Below are positions 49,621-57,240 of a stretch of 63,964 nucleotides of DNA, in pieces (position 1 is the first letter of the stretch; every line of letters starts with the position of its first letter). The notes under the pieces were generated by a model that was given only the letters and a program-made list of their open reading frames with translations, made no database searches and had not been told where the DNA came from. This stretch comes from Anaerolineales bacterium (GTDB lineage Bacteria; Chloroflexota; Anaerolineae; Anaerolineales; Villigracilaceae), in the NCBI GenBank assembly GCA_016744335.1, contig JADGEO010000017.1, positions 1 through 63,964 on the forward strand, given 5' to 3'. Both the position numbers and the translations under genes were made by a program.

Positions 49621-50247
49621 TTAAGAACTCTCAACAATCGCTGAAGCCACATCCGCACAAGAGCGGACTACTTTTGTGATTAGTTCTGGGCTATGCCCTG
49701 TGTCTTTTTTCATCCATGAAACAACTTTTCCCAATACAGCAACGGGCGGGTTGGCGGTAATTAAAGCATTGCGTACAGCAGGGGGCAGGGTTATATCAGC
49801 GGGCGCATCTGTAGCTTTGAATAAAATATATTTCTGGTCAAAAGGAGGATAATCTTCTTTTACTTTATACCAATCAGGGGAATCATCGGGGTTAACAGAA
49901 AAGTTTTCTCCGCGTGGATGCACAAGAAACGGCGCATAGGATGATGGGAGTATGGCGCGAACGCGCGTCCACGGGCGCTGACCGGGACCAGCTTGCCCCG
50001 ATCTTGCGTACTGTTGAAAGTAAACGTCTACCTCAACTTTTACCCCTTTTATCTCCCCGTGCAAATTTGGATAGACGCTCTCAGGTTCTTGGTTCGATAA
50101 TCCAAACTCTTTTTCTAAGGTTTCAATAAGAATTTGGCTTTTTTCTACATTCTTTTTCCCCATTTTCCAGAAGAAAAAGAATAAAATCCCAAGTATAACG
50201 AAAACAGAACACACAGAGAAAATAACGACTAAAGCAGTAGTATACAT
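49621..50247 (-). CDS. Single-helix membrane protein of unknown function
   Basis: A 208-residue protein with one N-terminal helix (residues 5-28, VVIFSVCSVFVILGILFFFFW), a charged helix, and a beta-rich domain including GEIKGVKVEVDVYFQQYA and YPPFDQKYILFKATDAP. The C-terminal helix carries LITKVVRSCADVASAIVES. No family is recognised with confidence. The ATG at 50247 has AAGG upstream; an ATG at 50280 is possible. It lies 38 bases after the PAP2 gene. Confidence 0.65.
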   Translation of the reverse strand: MYTTALVVIFSVCSVFVILGILFFFFWKMGKKNVEKSQILIETLEKEFGLSNQEPESVYPNLHGEIKGVKVEVDVYFQQYARSGQAGPGQRPWTRVRAILPSSYAPFLVHPRGENFSVNPDDSPDWYKVKEDYPPFDQKYILFKATDAPADITLPPAVRNALITANPPVAVLGKVVSWMKKDTGHSPELITKVVRSCADVASAIVESS

Positions 50248-50285
50248 AGCGTTAAAACCTTTTTTCTTTTGAAAAAACATTCACT

Positions 50286-50846
50286 TTACCAAAGCACTAA
50301 ACCAGTCCAATCTACAAACCATGCGTAAATAGAGGGATAAATAACAAATCCAATCCAGCCACCGAGTATACCGAGGAGAGCACCGACAACAATATCGGAA
50401 AGGTAATGCACGCCCATTGCCACGCGTCCCAGTGCTACCAAGGGTGCCCAGATAACGAGAATGATTGCCAGCCAAAGGGGACCGAGAAAAATGGACATCA
50501 TGCCAATTAAAAAAGAGCGTGTTGCATGACCAGAAGGGAAAGAATGTGGATCGGTGCTACGGTACATTAACCCCCATTCCCCCTCGGGGCGTTTACGTTT
50601 AACTGAAAACTTGACTATTAGCACAATTGCGGCCGCAGTGATAATTGCCCCAAGTTGAACCATTGCCCATTGCTTCCAGAAAGTGTTGCCTAAAAACCAG
50701 AGCAGGAGTAAAGCTACTGCCCAGAACCATGAGTCTCCTGAGTGGGCGAAGAGAGCGGCGATTGTGCGTAATTTGCCGGGTTTTTCAGCAATACGTATCT
50801 TTTTTGTCAGTTGAGCGTCTAGGGCAAGGATGTTTTTTAGATTCAT
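50286..50846 (-). CDS. PAP2-type membrane phosphatase
   Basis: A 186-residue phosphatase that probably acts on an isoprenoid or lipid pyrophosphate at the membrane, for example undecaprenyl pyrophosphate. The three acid-phosphatase motifs are visible: KFSVKRKRP (C1), PSGH in SFPSGHATRSF (C2) and GRVAMGVHYLSD (C3). About five hydrophobic helices are present. I chose the ATG at 50846; a frame extended 40 codons upstream overlaps the DUF2172 gene and is not hydrophobic. Confidence 0.9.
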   Translation of the reverse strand: MNLKNILALDAQLTKKIRIAEKPGKLRTIAALFAHSGDSWFWAVALLLLWFLGNTFWKQWAMVQLGAIITAAAIVLIVKFSVKRKRPEGEWGLMYRSTDPHSFPSGHATRSFLIGMMSIFLGPLWLAIILVIWAPLVALGRVAMGVHYLSDIVVGALLGILGGWIGFVIYPSIYAWFVDWTGLVLW

Positions 50847-50910
50847 AATAAGTAAATGTTGAGTTGTTGAGAAGAGTGACTTCTCAGAGGGCTTGGATAA
50901 CGGCGAAAAA

Positions 50911-52260
50911 TTAAGACGTATGTGCTTCTGACGGAATCGGCATTCTCTCCACAAATCCCTTTGCACGGAATTTCTCTACATATTCGTAGGTTTCCCAATA
51001 ATCGAGACCTGTTTCTTCGGCGATGTCGAAGATGGTGTGTTCTCCTTCGAAGCGCATCATGATCTTTTCGATGGCACGGTTTAGATTCCAGTTTTCGCGC
51101 CAGTCTACCCAGAGTCCGTGACCAGAGAGGAAAACGGGACCGCGAAATGTTCTTTTGGGGATGTAGTTTGTGGCAAAAATGCGGATAATTTCTTCAGCAA
51201 CATCGGCTGCGTTGACGAGCATCTCTTCGTCCATGATGCTGAGATTATCTTCGGTGGTGTGGTATTCGTCGTAGGGGAAGCGATTAATCGAGATGCAGGG
51301 GACGTTTACGCCGGGACCATTAATCACGCGCTCGTCATTGGCGGGGGCGGAGGCGAAATCACGTTCAACGTATGGCGTGCCTGCCCTGAGCTTAGTCGAA
51401 GGGTTGCGTAAAACGTATTGCGTAATTCTATCGAGTAAGTGAGTGTGTTGGCGGCTATGATGCCAGGCGAGTTGATTCTTGTTGCCCGTCATCTCCATGA
51501 AGATTCCGCCCTGCAGATTGGGGATTAAATCTTCGTTGTTGGCGAGGTAGGCGATGGTGCCGATTGTTTCGGGTCCGAACCAGAAGCGGACGCTCATTGA
51601 GCCTTCGGGGAGGGGGTTTTCTGCGAGGCGTTTGGCAAGTTCGATGGTGGAGACGACTCCCGCTAAATCGTCATTTGCCTGCATGGGATGGCAGCTATGG
51701 GCTTGGACGATGAACTCGCCTGCGGATTTAACGCATCCGCCGCTGGGGTGCAGGACAGCGTGCCCGATACGGAGACCAAGTTCCGGGTCACGGGCGAATT
51801 CGACATTAATCACGGCATGGAATCGGGCATCCCGATTGAGAGCGTCGTAAGCGTTTTTCGTCAGGCAGAAGCCCCAATCCCGTTCATAGTATTTAAATTC
51901 CCAAGGGAGGGCATCGGGGAATTTTTCGCTGTAGCGGAGGTGGGGATTTAGCTCATCGAAGGTGAGAATTTTGTCGATGGGGAGAGAATAAGAGATGATG
52001 TGAAGGGGATTGTCGGCAAAATCGACGATTTTTTCGCCATCTTCGGTCTCAAGATATGCCTCGTGAACGATATAGCGTTCGGGGACTTCCCATGTCCAGA
52101 TTTTGGTGCCGGGGGCGTAGGTTTGGGTTTCGTAATTCGCCGAATCGGGGAGATAGCCGCCGATGATCTCGAGGGTTTTGTCCATGTCGTCTGAGACGAT
52201 GGTGCGATGGAGGGGGAGGAGTTCGGCGATGATGTGTTTGAGGGATGGGTAAGGTTTCAT
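50911..52260 (-). CDS. DUF2172/DUF4910 aminopeptidase-like protein
   Basis: A 449-residue predicted zinc-dependent, M28-like aminopeptidase of the DUF4910/DUF2172 family. The metal-site segment is FIVQAHSCHPMQANDDLAG, with further ligands in RFWFGPETIGT and FPYDEYHTTEDNLS. A winged-helix tail (IFDIAEETGLDYWETYEYVEKF) ends the protein. The segment ITQYVLRNPSTKLRAGTPYV is encoded by two joined dispersed repeats (51384-51426). Such proteins are often next to AAC(3)-like acyltransferases, as here (52381-53133). Confidence 0.85.
   Translation of the reverse strand: MKPYPSLKHIIAELLPLHRTIVSDDMDKTLEIIGGYLPDSANYETQTYAPGTKIWTWEVPERYIVHEAYLETEDGEKIVDFADNPLHIISYSLPIDKILTFDELNPHLRYSEKFPDALPWEFKYYERDWGFCLTKNAYDALNRDARFHAVINVEFARDPELGLRIGHAVLHPSGGCVKSAGEFIVQAHSCHPMQANDDLAGVVSTIELAKRLAENPLPEGSMSVRFWFGPETIGTIAYLANNEDLIPNLQGGIFMEMTGNKNQLAWHHSRQHTHLLDRITQYVLRNPSTKLRAGTPYVERDFASAPANDERVINGPGVNVPCISINRFPYDEYHTTEDNLSIMDEEMLVNAADVAEEIIRIFATNYIPKRTFRGPVFLSGHGLWVDWRENWNLNRAIEKIMMRFEGEHTIFDIAEETGLDYWETYEYVEKFRAKGFVERMPIPSEAHTS
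51384..51426 (-). repeat. Two joined in-frame repeats (families E and H)
   Basis: The minus strand reads a TTACGCAATACG word, then CCCTTCGACTAAGCTCAGGG. The second is the 20-bp family E repeat with CCC/GGG outer pairs (51403-51384). It is translated as part of ITQYVLRNPSTKLRAG in the peptidase. Confidence 0.75.
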
Positions 52261-52274
52261 TTGGGGTATAGAAT

Positions 52275-52379
52275 GGAACGCGGATTTTCGCGGGTTGAGC
52301 AGATTTGCACAGATTTTAAAAACTTTTTTTGTTTTTAAAAATCAGCGTAAATCCGCCTAATCCGTTAAATCTGCGTTCT
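52275..52379. repeat. ATCTGCG/ATCCGC inverted repeat element (family B)
   Basis: About 105 bases: left arm AACGCGGATTTTCGCGGGTT with GCAGATTTGCACAGATTTT, right arm AAATCAGCGTAAATCCGCC with AATCCGTTAAATCTGCGTT, around a T/A-rich centre. It fills the gap between the AAC(3)-like and DUF2172 genes. Its architecture is the same as families A, C and D but the word is different. Confidence 0.8.
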
Positions 52380-52380
52380 A

Positions 52381-53133
52381 TTATTTTTTAATCTCGTAAA
52401 GCAAATGCGGTTCGCGCTTCATCTCTCGCACGGTAAACTCATAAACTTCGTTCGCTTTCATCAGCTTGACATCCGCATCGCCGATTTGGCGGGATTTGAT
52501 GACACTTTCTTCTTCCATCAATGCACCCATCGGGTCTACCATCGTTTCTACGCCCATATCAAGATTGCGGACGAGCATCTGGTAGGTGTCTTGGGTTGTG
52601 TTTCCGTCCCAATCGGTGATATTACCGGTGAAGTCTTTGAGATAGCGATAATCCACGCCTTCCATCTCTTCGACGTGGTGGAAGAAGGTCATGCTGTCGT
52701 TATAGGAAAGCCCAACGACCATGATTTTTCCATCTAGCTCACGCAATTTGGCAAAAGCGGAGTTTGCGCCGTAACTGCTTTTATCACGTAAGTTGCCGAA
52801 GGCTTGGGCGTGTTTGCCGATGACGGCAAAAGAATAAATCGGATGAAAGACGCGTGTCGCACGCTCATCTTCTCGCACGAGATTGGTCATAAATCCCATT
52901 TGGGAGGGGGTTTCGCGCACGTCCCAATCGGCACCTTTGCAGAAGTCGAAGTTGAAGGTCGGCATGATAAGCGTGCCATCTTCACCAAGAACTTCGAGCA
53001 GGGCATCAATCACGGTTTGCGGACCACCCTCCACGCCGCCAAATGATTTATAGGAGGAGTGAACGAGTAAAGTATCTCCAGAGTTCACGCCGAGCGCATG
53101 AAAACTATGGGCTAAATTCGCTTTATCCAGCAT
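52381..53133 (-). CDS. AAC(3)-family acyltransferase
   Basis: A 250-residue protein of the aminoglycoside N3-acetyltransferase fold: DTLLVHSSYKSFGGVEGGPQ, then VIDALLEVLGEDGTLIMPTF, and KIMVVGLSYNDSMTFFHHVEE, which hold the acyl-CoA and His/Glu sites of the family. Most chromosomal members are not resistance enzymes but act on sugars or nucleotide-sugar-derived amines. The pairing with a DUF2172 peptidase argues for a glycan or peptide role. It overlaps the upstream LapA-like gene by 11 bases. Confidence 0.88.
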   Translation of the reverse strand: MLDKANLAHSFHALGVNSGDTLLVHSSYKSFGGVEGGPQTVIDALLEVLGEDGTLIMPTFNFDFCKGADWDVRETPSQMGFMTNLVREDERATRVFHPIYSFAVIGKHAQAFGNLRDKSSYGANSAFAKLRELDGKIMVVGLSYNDSMTFFHHVEEMEGVDYRYLKDFTGNITDWDGNTTQDTYQMLVRNLDMGVETMVDPMGALMEEESVIKSRQIGDADVKLMKANEVYEFTVREMKREPHLLYEIKK

Positions 53134-53503
53134 TTTCGGCTTCGTCTAACCCTTTTGCTTCAGCAAGAATTTTTGCCCTTTTTTCTTCTAAAGATTTTTG
53201 GCGTTCTTCTTCTTTTACTGTCAAAGAATCTACTTCGCCTTTACGTTCTTCTAGCGATTTTTCTGTGGCTTTATGTTTTTTCTTTTCCCCAGAGAGTGCC
53301 ATTTTTTGCTTAATTGAGTTGGGGGTCATAATCAAAACGCCAATCAAAACCCCTGCCGCCACAGCTATTAACAGAACTAATGCTAAAGGCTGTTCTTCTA
53401 AATGCCAAGCCAAAAAAGATATGGTCACGGGTCCTGTGTTTCCTAAAGCGAAAATGACCGCTATTAGTGCAATGGCTAAGGCTAAAATCAGGTAAAAAAT
53501 CAT
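53123..53503 (-). CDS. LapA-domain membrane protein
   Basis: A 126-residue protein with two membrane helices (residues 2-20 and 41-60) flanking GNTGPVTISFLAWHLEEQP, the pattern of the LapA (DUF1049) domain found in lipopolysaccharide-assembly proteins of other phyla. A basic coiled-coil of about 55 residues follows (KKKHKATEKSLEERK onward). Its role in a bacterium without classical LPS is not known. GGAGAC precedes the ATG. Confidence 0.82.
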   Translation of the reverse strand: MIFYLILALAIALIAVIFALGNTGPVTISFLAWHLEEQPLALVLLIAVAAGVLIGVLIMTPNSIKQKMALSGEKKKHKATEKSLEERKGEVDSLTVKEEERQKSLEEKRAKILAEAKGLDEAENAG

Positions 53504-53522
53504 TATATAGTCTCCTTAAGAC

Positions 53523-54608
53523 TTAGTTTAGTTTCATCGTTCGTTCATAAGCGACCAGCAATTTTTTGAAGTTTTTCTGCCAATCAGCTCGCTTCTCGGC
53601 TATAAGCCGAGCGTTTGCGCCAATCTCATCCAGCGTATCACGGTTTTCTATCACGTGCAAGATTTTTTTTGCCAGTGCATCGGCATCACCATCGGCAAAA
53701 AGCCAACCGTTCTCGCCTTCTTGCACCCACTCTTTATTTGCCGGAATATCTGAGACGAGACAAGGCAAGCCACAGCCCATTGCTTCCATCAGCGAAACCG
53801 AAGAACCATCTACATGCGAAGGTGAAATATATACATCGGCTTCATTATAATAGCGTGGCAAATCTTTTTGTGGGATAAAGCCCGGGAACTGGACTTGGTC
53901 AATCGCGCCCCTTTTTTCTAGGATTTGGCGAATCGCATCTCCCTGTGACCCACCGCCAAGCAGATTCAAACGTGTGTTGGGCTTGCTTTTTGCAACCTTA
54001 ACAAAAGCCTTAGCGAGAACGTCTACGCCGTAGCGCGTTTCCCAAGACCGATTGCAAAACAACTGTAGGGGCGCAGTATACTGCGCCCCTACAGGTGCGG
54101 TTGGTGAAAAGTGGTCGAGATCAACACCCCAAGGGAAAACGATGGTGTTTAATGGATTCATACCATATTTTATGGCTTTATTTCGCGTTACTTGGGCATC
54201 GCTAATAAAAAATGTGCTTCTTTTTAAGACGTAGCTGGTAATATACTTCCACCAAAGGTTACGATGCACGTCTTCCATCAAATCAAATCCCCATGACATC
54301 ATCAAAAGGGGTTTGAATTTCGTCAGCACAGCAATCAAGCCAAGAGTCTGGATGGGTCCCGTATGCAAAATATCGGGTTGAATTTTGTCAATGAGATGCG
54401 CTAAGCCACGCGTATAGTTTGGTACATCTCGCCAGCGAAAGTCACGCGCGCATCCCTCCCAATCTACAAGCTCAATTTGGGCGGGAAGATTGGCATTATC
54501 CGCCTTCTCCAATTGTACAAAATAGATTTTATGCTCGGTTTGTGCTAAAGCTGATAAAAAACGATGGTCGTGGGGAGAGTATCCCATTGAGAAGTAAATG
54601 ATTTTCAT
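53523..54608 (-). CDS. Glycosyltransferase family 4
   Basis: A GT-B transferase of 361 residues. The donor domain has FCNRSWETRYGVDVLAKAF, LNLLGGGSQGDAIRQIL, VQFPGFIPQKDLPRYY and the EX7E-type VYISPSHVDGSSVSLMEAMGCGLPCLVSD. The loop at the domain junction, PTAPVGAQYTAPLQLF, is encoded by a perfect 32-bp palindrome (54063-54094). It lies 63 bases after the DAK2 gene with a hairpin between. Confidence 0.92.
   Translation of the reverse strand: MKIIYFSMGYSPHDHRFLSALAQTEHKIYFVQLEKADNANLPAQIELVDWEGCARDFRWRDVPNYTRGLAHLIDKIQPDILHTGPIQTLGLIAVLTKFKPLLMMSWGFDLMEDVHRNLWWKYITSYVLKRSTFFISDAQVTRNKAIKYGMNPLNTIVFPWGVDLDHFSPTAPVGAQYTAPLQLFCNRSWETRYGVDVLAKAFVKVAKSKPNTRLNLLGGGSQGDAIRQILEKRGAIDQVQFPGFIPQKDLPRYYNEADVYISPSHVDGSSVSLMEAMGCGLPCLVSDIPANKEWVQEGENGWLFADGDADALAKKILHVIENRDTLDEIGANARLIAEKRADWQKNFKKLLVAYERTMKLN
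54063..54094 (-). repeat. Perfect 32-bp palindrome in the GT4 gene
   Basis: CTGTAGGGGCGCAGTA is followed at once by its exact reverse complement. In frame it encodes APVGAQYTAPLQL between the two Rossmann domains. A perfect, loopless palindrome of this size suggests recent insertion or conversion. Confidence 0.9.
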
Positions 54609-54622
54609 AAATAATTGGCACG

Positions 54623-54659
54623 ATAAGACCCCGTTCCCTTTTAGGGAATGGGGTCTTAT
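54623..54659. repeat. ACCCCGTTCCCT hairpin (family F)
   Basis: 17-base arms, AATAAGACCCCGTTCCCT-like on the left and AGGGAATGGGGTCTTAT on the right, with a G-T mismatch and a 3-base loop. It shares the CCGTTCCCTT core with 17085 and 47755. It separates the DAK2 and GT4 genes. Confidence 0.75.
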
Positions 54660-54671
54660 TTATCTCTTCTT

Positions 54672-56357
54672 TTACTCAATAGAAATTATCAATTGATAAT
54701 GTGACTGACCGCCATCGAGCATATCAACTTCATGGTCGGGATAAGCCTCTTGAATTATATCCCCCACACGGTTTGCTTCGGCGCGTGGATATTCGCCGCC
54801 CATATAGAGCGTGATGAGTTCGTAATCGTCCATATCGGTTTTTTTCAGCAAGCTTAGGCAGGCTTCTTCAACAGATTTTGCGGCTAAGACCAATTTTCCA
54901 TCTAATAAGGCAATTACTTGCCCCGTTTTCACATTTATGCCGTCAATTTCTACTGTGCGGGTGGCGGTGGTTACTTCGCCGGTACGAACATCATCTAGGC
55001 TTTTGGTCATTTTTTTAGCAACGCTTGCTAAATCGCCTTTGGGGTTATTCATTAGCATTGCCGACAACCCTTGCGGCACTGTTTTGCAGGGGATAACTTC
55101 AACGTTTTTAACCGTCACATCTCGTGCGGCTTCAGCGGCAAGGATGATGTTTTTATTATTCGGCAATATGATGACTTTGTCGGTGGGCAAATTCTCGAAT
55201 GCCGCTAATAATTCTTTGGTGCTGGGATTCATCGTCTGCCCGCCCTCAACGATTGCCGCTACGCCTAAGCTGGCAAAAATACGTGAGATACCAGAACCTG
55301 GAGAGACGGTGACGATCGCGATGTCATCTGGCTCGATGTTGGTCAACTCTAGCCTATCGTAATCTGTGTCTTTGTTCAACTCATTCATCTGCGCTACTAG
55401 GTTTTCCATCGCTACATCGGTGACTGTGCCTAACTCCATGATGTAGTCAATGGGCAAGTAACGATTTTCTAGCGGGACGTGGATGTGCATTCTATACATG
55501 CCATCGCCTTCGCCGATTTGAATGGATGTGCCCATTTCTTCAAGTGCGGCATAAAAAGGCTCTAGCTCTAATTCGCCATTAGGGTAAAAATCAACCACGA
55601 CTTCAAAATCTTGTCCTTCTTCAACGGCGTGCATCGCGTTTTCTATTTCGAGTGCCGCCATAGGTTGAACTGCCATCGTAGGGATTTCTAAAGATTCATC
55701 GTAAATATATTTGAGCATCCCTTCGATAATGAGATAAAGCCCCATACCACCAGAATCAACTACGCCCGCATCTTTTAGGACGGGAAGAAGTTCAGGCGTA
55801 TGCTCTACCGATTCGTCTGCCGCTTTAACGACTTGTGCCAAAAGCTCTATGGGGCACACGCCTTCTTTGTTGGCTTTTTCGGCGGCGGTTGCCATATCTT
55901 TTGCAACGGTGAGAATGGTGCCTTCAACAGGTCGAACAACGCCTCGGTAGGCAGTATCGCGGGCTTGTACGAAGGCATTTGCCATATTTTCACTGGTTAA
56001 GACCTCGGCACCACTCAACCCACGCGCGATGCCGCGCCAAATTTGAGATAAGATAACGCCAGAGTTGCCGCGTGCCCCCATTAATGCCCCCTGTGCAAAA
56101 GCGTCTGCCATATTAGTTACTTTATGATGCCCAAGATCGGCAATTTCATCGTACGCCGATTGCATTGTGAGCACCATATTTGTGCCCGTATCCCCATCGG
56201 GAACGGGGAAAACATTGAGGGCGTTAACGGTTTCTTGATTAGTGCGTAGCCAAGCTAGCCCAGCTCCAACGAGTTTTTTATAGGCTTGCCCGTTAAAGGG
56301 GAATTCTTCCATTTCTTCTATTCTTTGTGCACGTGCGGCATTTTGTTCTTCGGTCAT
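54672..56357 (-). CDS. fakA: DAK2-domain protein (FakA/YloV-like)
   Basis: A kinase-like protein of 561 residues; FakA phosphorylates fatty acids bound by FakB in Firmicutes. The DhaL-type domain is at about residues 25-225, with the ADP-magnesium site NVFPVPDGDTGTNMVLTM (48-65) and GARGNSGVILSQIWRG. The C-terminal half has IVTVSPGSGISRIFASLG and TLYMGGEYPRAEANRV, the YloV C-terminal domain. GGAGC precedes the ATG. The Asp23-family gene lies just upstream, as in many Gram-positive-type genomes. No FakB gene is in the window. Confidence 0.93.
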   Translation of the reverse strand: MTEEQNAARAQRIEEMEEFPFNGQAYKKLVGAGLAWLRTNQETVNALNVFPVPDGDTGTNMVLTMQSAYDEIADLGHHKVTNMADAFAQGALMGARGNSGVILSQIWRGIARGLSGAEVLTSENMANAFVQARDTAYRGVVRPVEGTILTVAKDMATAAEKANKEGVCPIELLAQVVKAADESVEHTPELLPVLKDAGVVDSGGMGLYLIIEGMLKYIYDESLEIPTMAVQPMAALEIENAMHAVEEGQDFEVVVDFYPNGELELEPFYAALEEMGTSIQIGEGDGMYRMHIHVPLENRYLPIDYIMELGTVTDVAMENLVAQMNELNKDTDYDRLELTNIEPDDIAIVTVSPGSGISRIFASLGVAAIVEGGQTMNPSTKELLAAFENLPTDKVIILPNNKNIILAAEAARDVTVKNVEVIPCKTVPQGLSAMLMNNPKGDLASVAKKMTKSLDDVRTGEVTTATRTVEIDGINVKTGQVIALLDGKLVLAAKSVEEACLSLLKKTDMDDYELITLYMGGEYPRAEANRVGDIIQEAYPDHEVDMLDGGQSHYQLIISIE

Positions 56358-56419
56358 AATTGCTCCAATTTGGGGTATCAGTAAATCAGGTATCAGTAAA
56401 TCAGGTTTACTGGTCTACG

Positions 56420-56776
56420 CTAAATTTCGTTTCCAGCGCGCAAGCCTGCTACATGCACGTCTATACTATTAACACGCACGCCTATTGCTTTTTCAACATT
56501 AAAGCGGACGGTGTTAGCTACGCTTGTGGCAACAGAGGATATCCGCGTGCCGTGTTGGACAATGACATATATATCAATATCAATTTTGTCGTTATCATAA
56601 CGCACAGATACACCGCGGTTAGGGTCTCTGGTAATTGATTGCGCCAATCCTGATGCCAGGTTTTTTGATGATAGACCAACTACACCATAAGAACGCAAGG
56701 TAGCGTGGTAGGCAATGGTGGCAATTGCATTGGGGGAAACGTGGATTGTGCCGAGGGTGGTTTCTTCTTCGCTCAT
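56420..56776 (-). CDS. Asp23/Gls24 family envelope stress protein
   Basis: A 118-residue protein of the Asp23 (DUF322) family: GTIHVSPNAIATIAYHATLR, YGVVGLS, VSVRYDNDKIDIDIYVIVQHG and a VANTVRFNVEKAIGVRVNSI tail. Members lie at the membrane and are linked with envelope stress and with the DAK2 gene, which follows here. AAGGA precedes the ATG. Divergent from L28, as is usual for this trio. Confidence 0.92.
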   Translation of the reverse strand: MSEEETTLGTIHVSPNAIATIAYHATLRSYGVVGLSSKNLASGLAQSITRDPNRGVSVRYDNDKIDIDIYVIVQHGTRISSVATSVANTVRFNVEKAIGVRVNSIDVHVAGLRAGNEI

Positions 56777-56888
56777 AGTTTTTTTCCTTTTTTTATGTAT
56801 AAGGCTTTAGACTTTAGCTATTAGATTTCAGCTTCTGGTTGAAGCCTTAGGTCTGGTGTCTTAAGCCTTTAAGATATAACAATTTCTC

Positions 56889-56941
56889 TTGTAGATGGAT
56901 ACGCTTTGTGGTAGAATGCCTCGCTTGGGCAGAAAGCCCAA
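56889..56941 (+). promoter_or_regulatory. Promoter and leader hairpin of rpmB
   Basis: TTGTAG (56889-56894) and TAGAAT (56912-56917) have a 17-base spacer. The transcript would then carry TTGGGC-AGAAA-GCCCAA (56925-56941), a 6-bp hairpin in the leader, before the GAAAGGAG ribosome binding site. An autoregulatory role for the hairpin is possible but unproven. Confidence 0.6.
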
Positions 56942-56977
56942 AAATTTGCTATTATTTTATGTTGAAAGGAGCTAAAA

Positions 56978-57160
56978 ATGGCTGTCTGCGCTCACTGCGA
57001 TAAGAAAACAACTTTTGGTAATAGTCGTTCTTTTTCTATGAAGGCGACTAAACGAAAATTTAAACCTAATTTGCAAAAAGTGACACTGTACGAAAATGGT
57101 CAAAAAGTCAAAAAGACTCTCTGTACTAAGTGTATCAAAACTTTAGGTAAATCTGCTTAA
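56978..57160 (+). CDS. rpmB: 50S ribosomal protein L28
   Basis: A 60-residue ribosomal protein of the large subunit. It has AVCAHCDKKTTFGNSRS with a CxxC pair, the basic core MKATKRKFKPNLQKV and the tail KKTLCTKCIKTLGKS with the second CxxC. The four cysteines are those of zinc-binding L28 variants. GAAAGGAG at 56965-56972 precedes the ATG. An intrinsic terminator follows 25 bases after the stop. Confidence 0.96.
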   Translation: MAVCAHCDKKTTFGNSRSFSMKATKRKFKPNLQKVTLYENGQKVKKTLCTKCIKTLGKSA

Positions 57161-57184
57161 GTTTTCAAATTTGTTTTCTCAAAG

Positions 57185-57210
57185 ATCACGGCTTCGGTCG
57201 TGATTTTTTG
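57185..57210 (+). terminator. Intrinsic terminator of rpmB
   Basis: An 8-bp stem (ATCACGGC/GTCGTGAT, one G-U pair) closed by a UUCG tetraloop and followed by a T6 run. Confidence 0.88.
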
Positions 57211-57240
57211 TTTTAAGGGAAAGTGTGGTGATTTGTGTTT

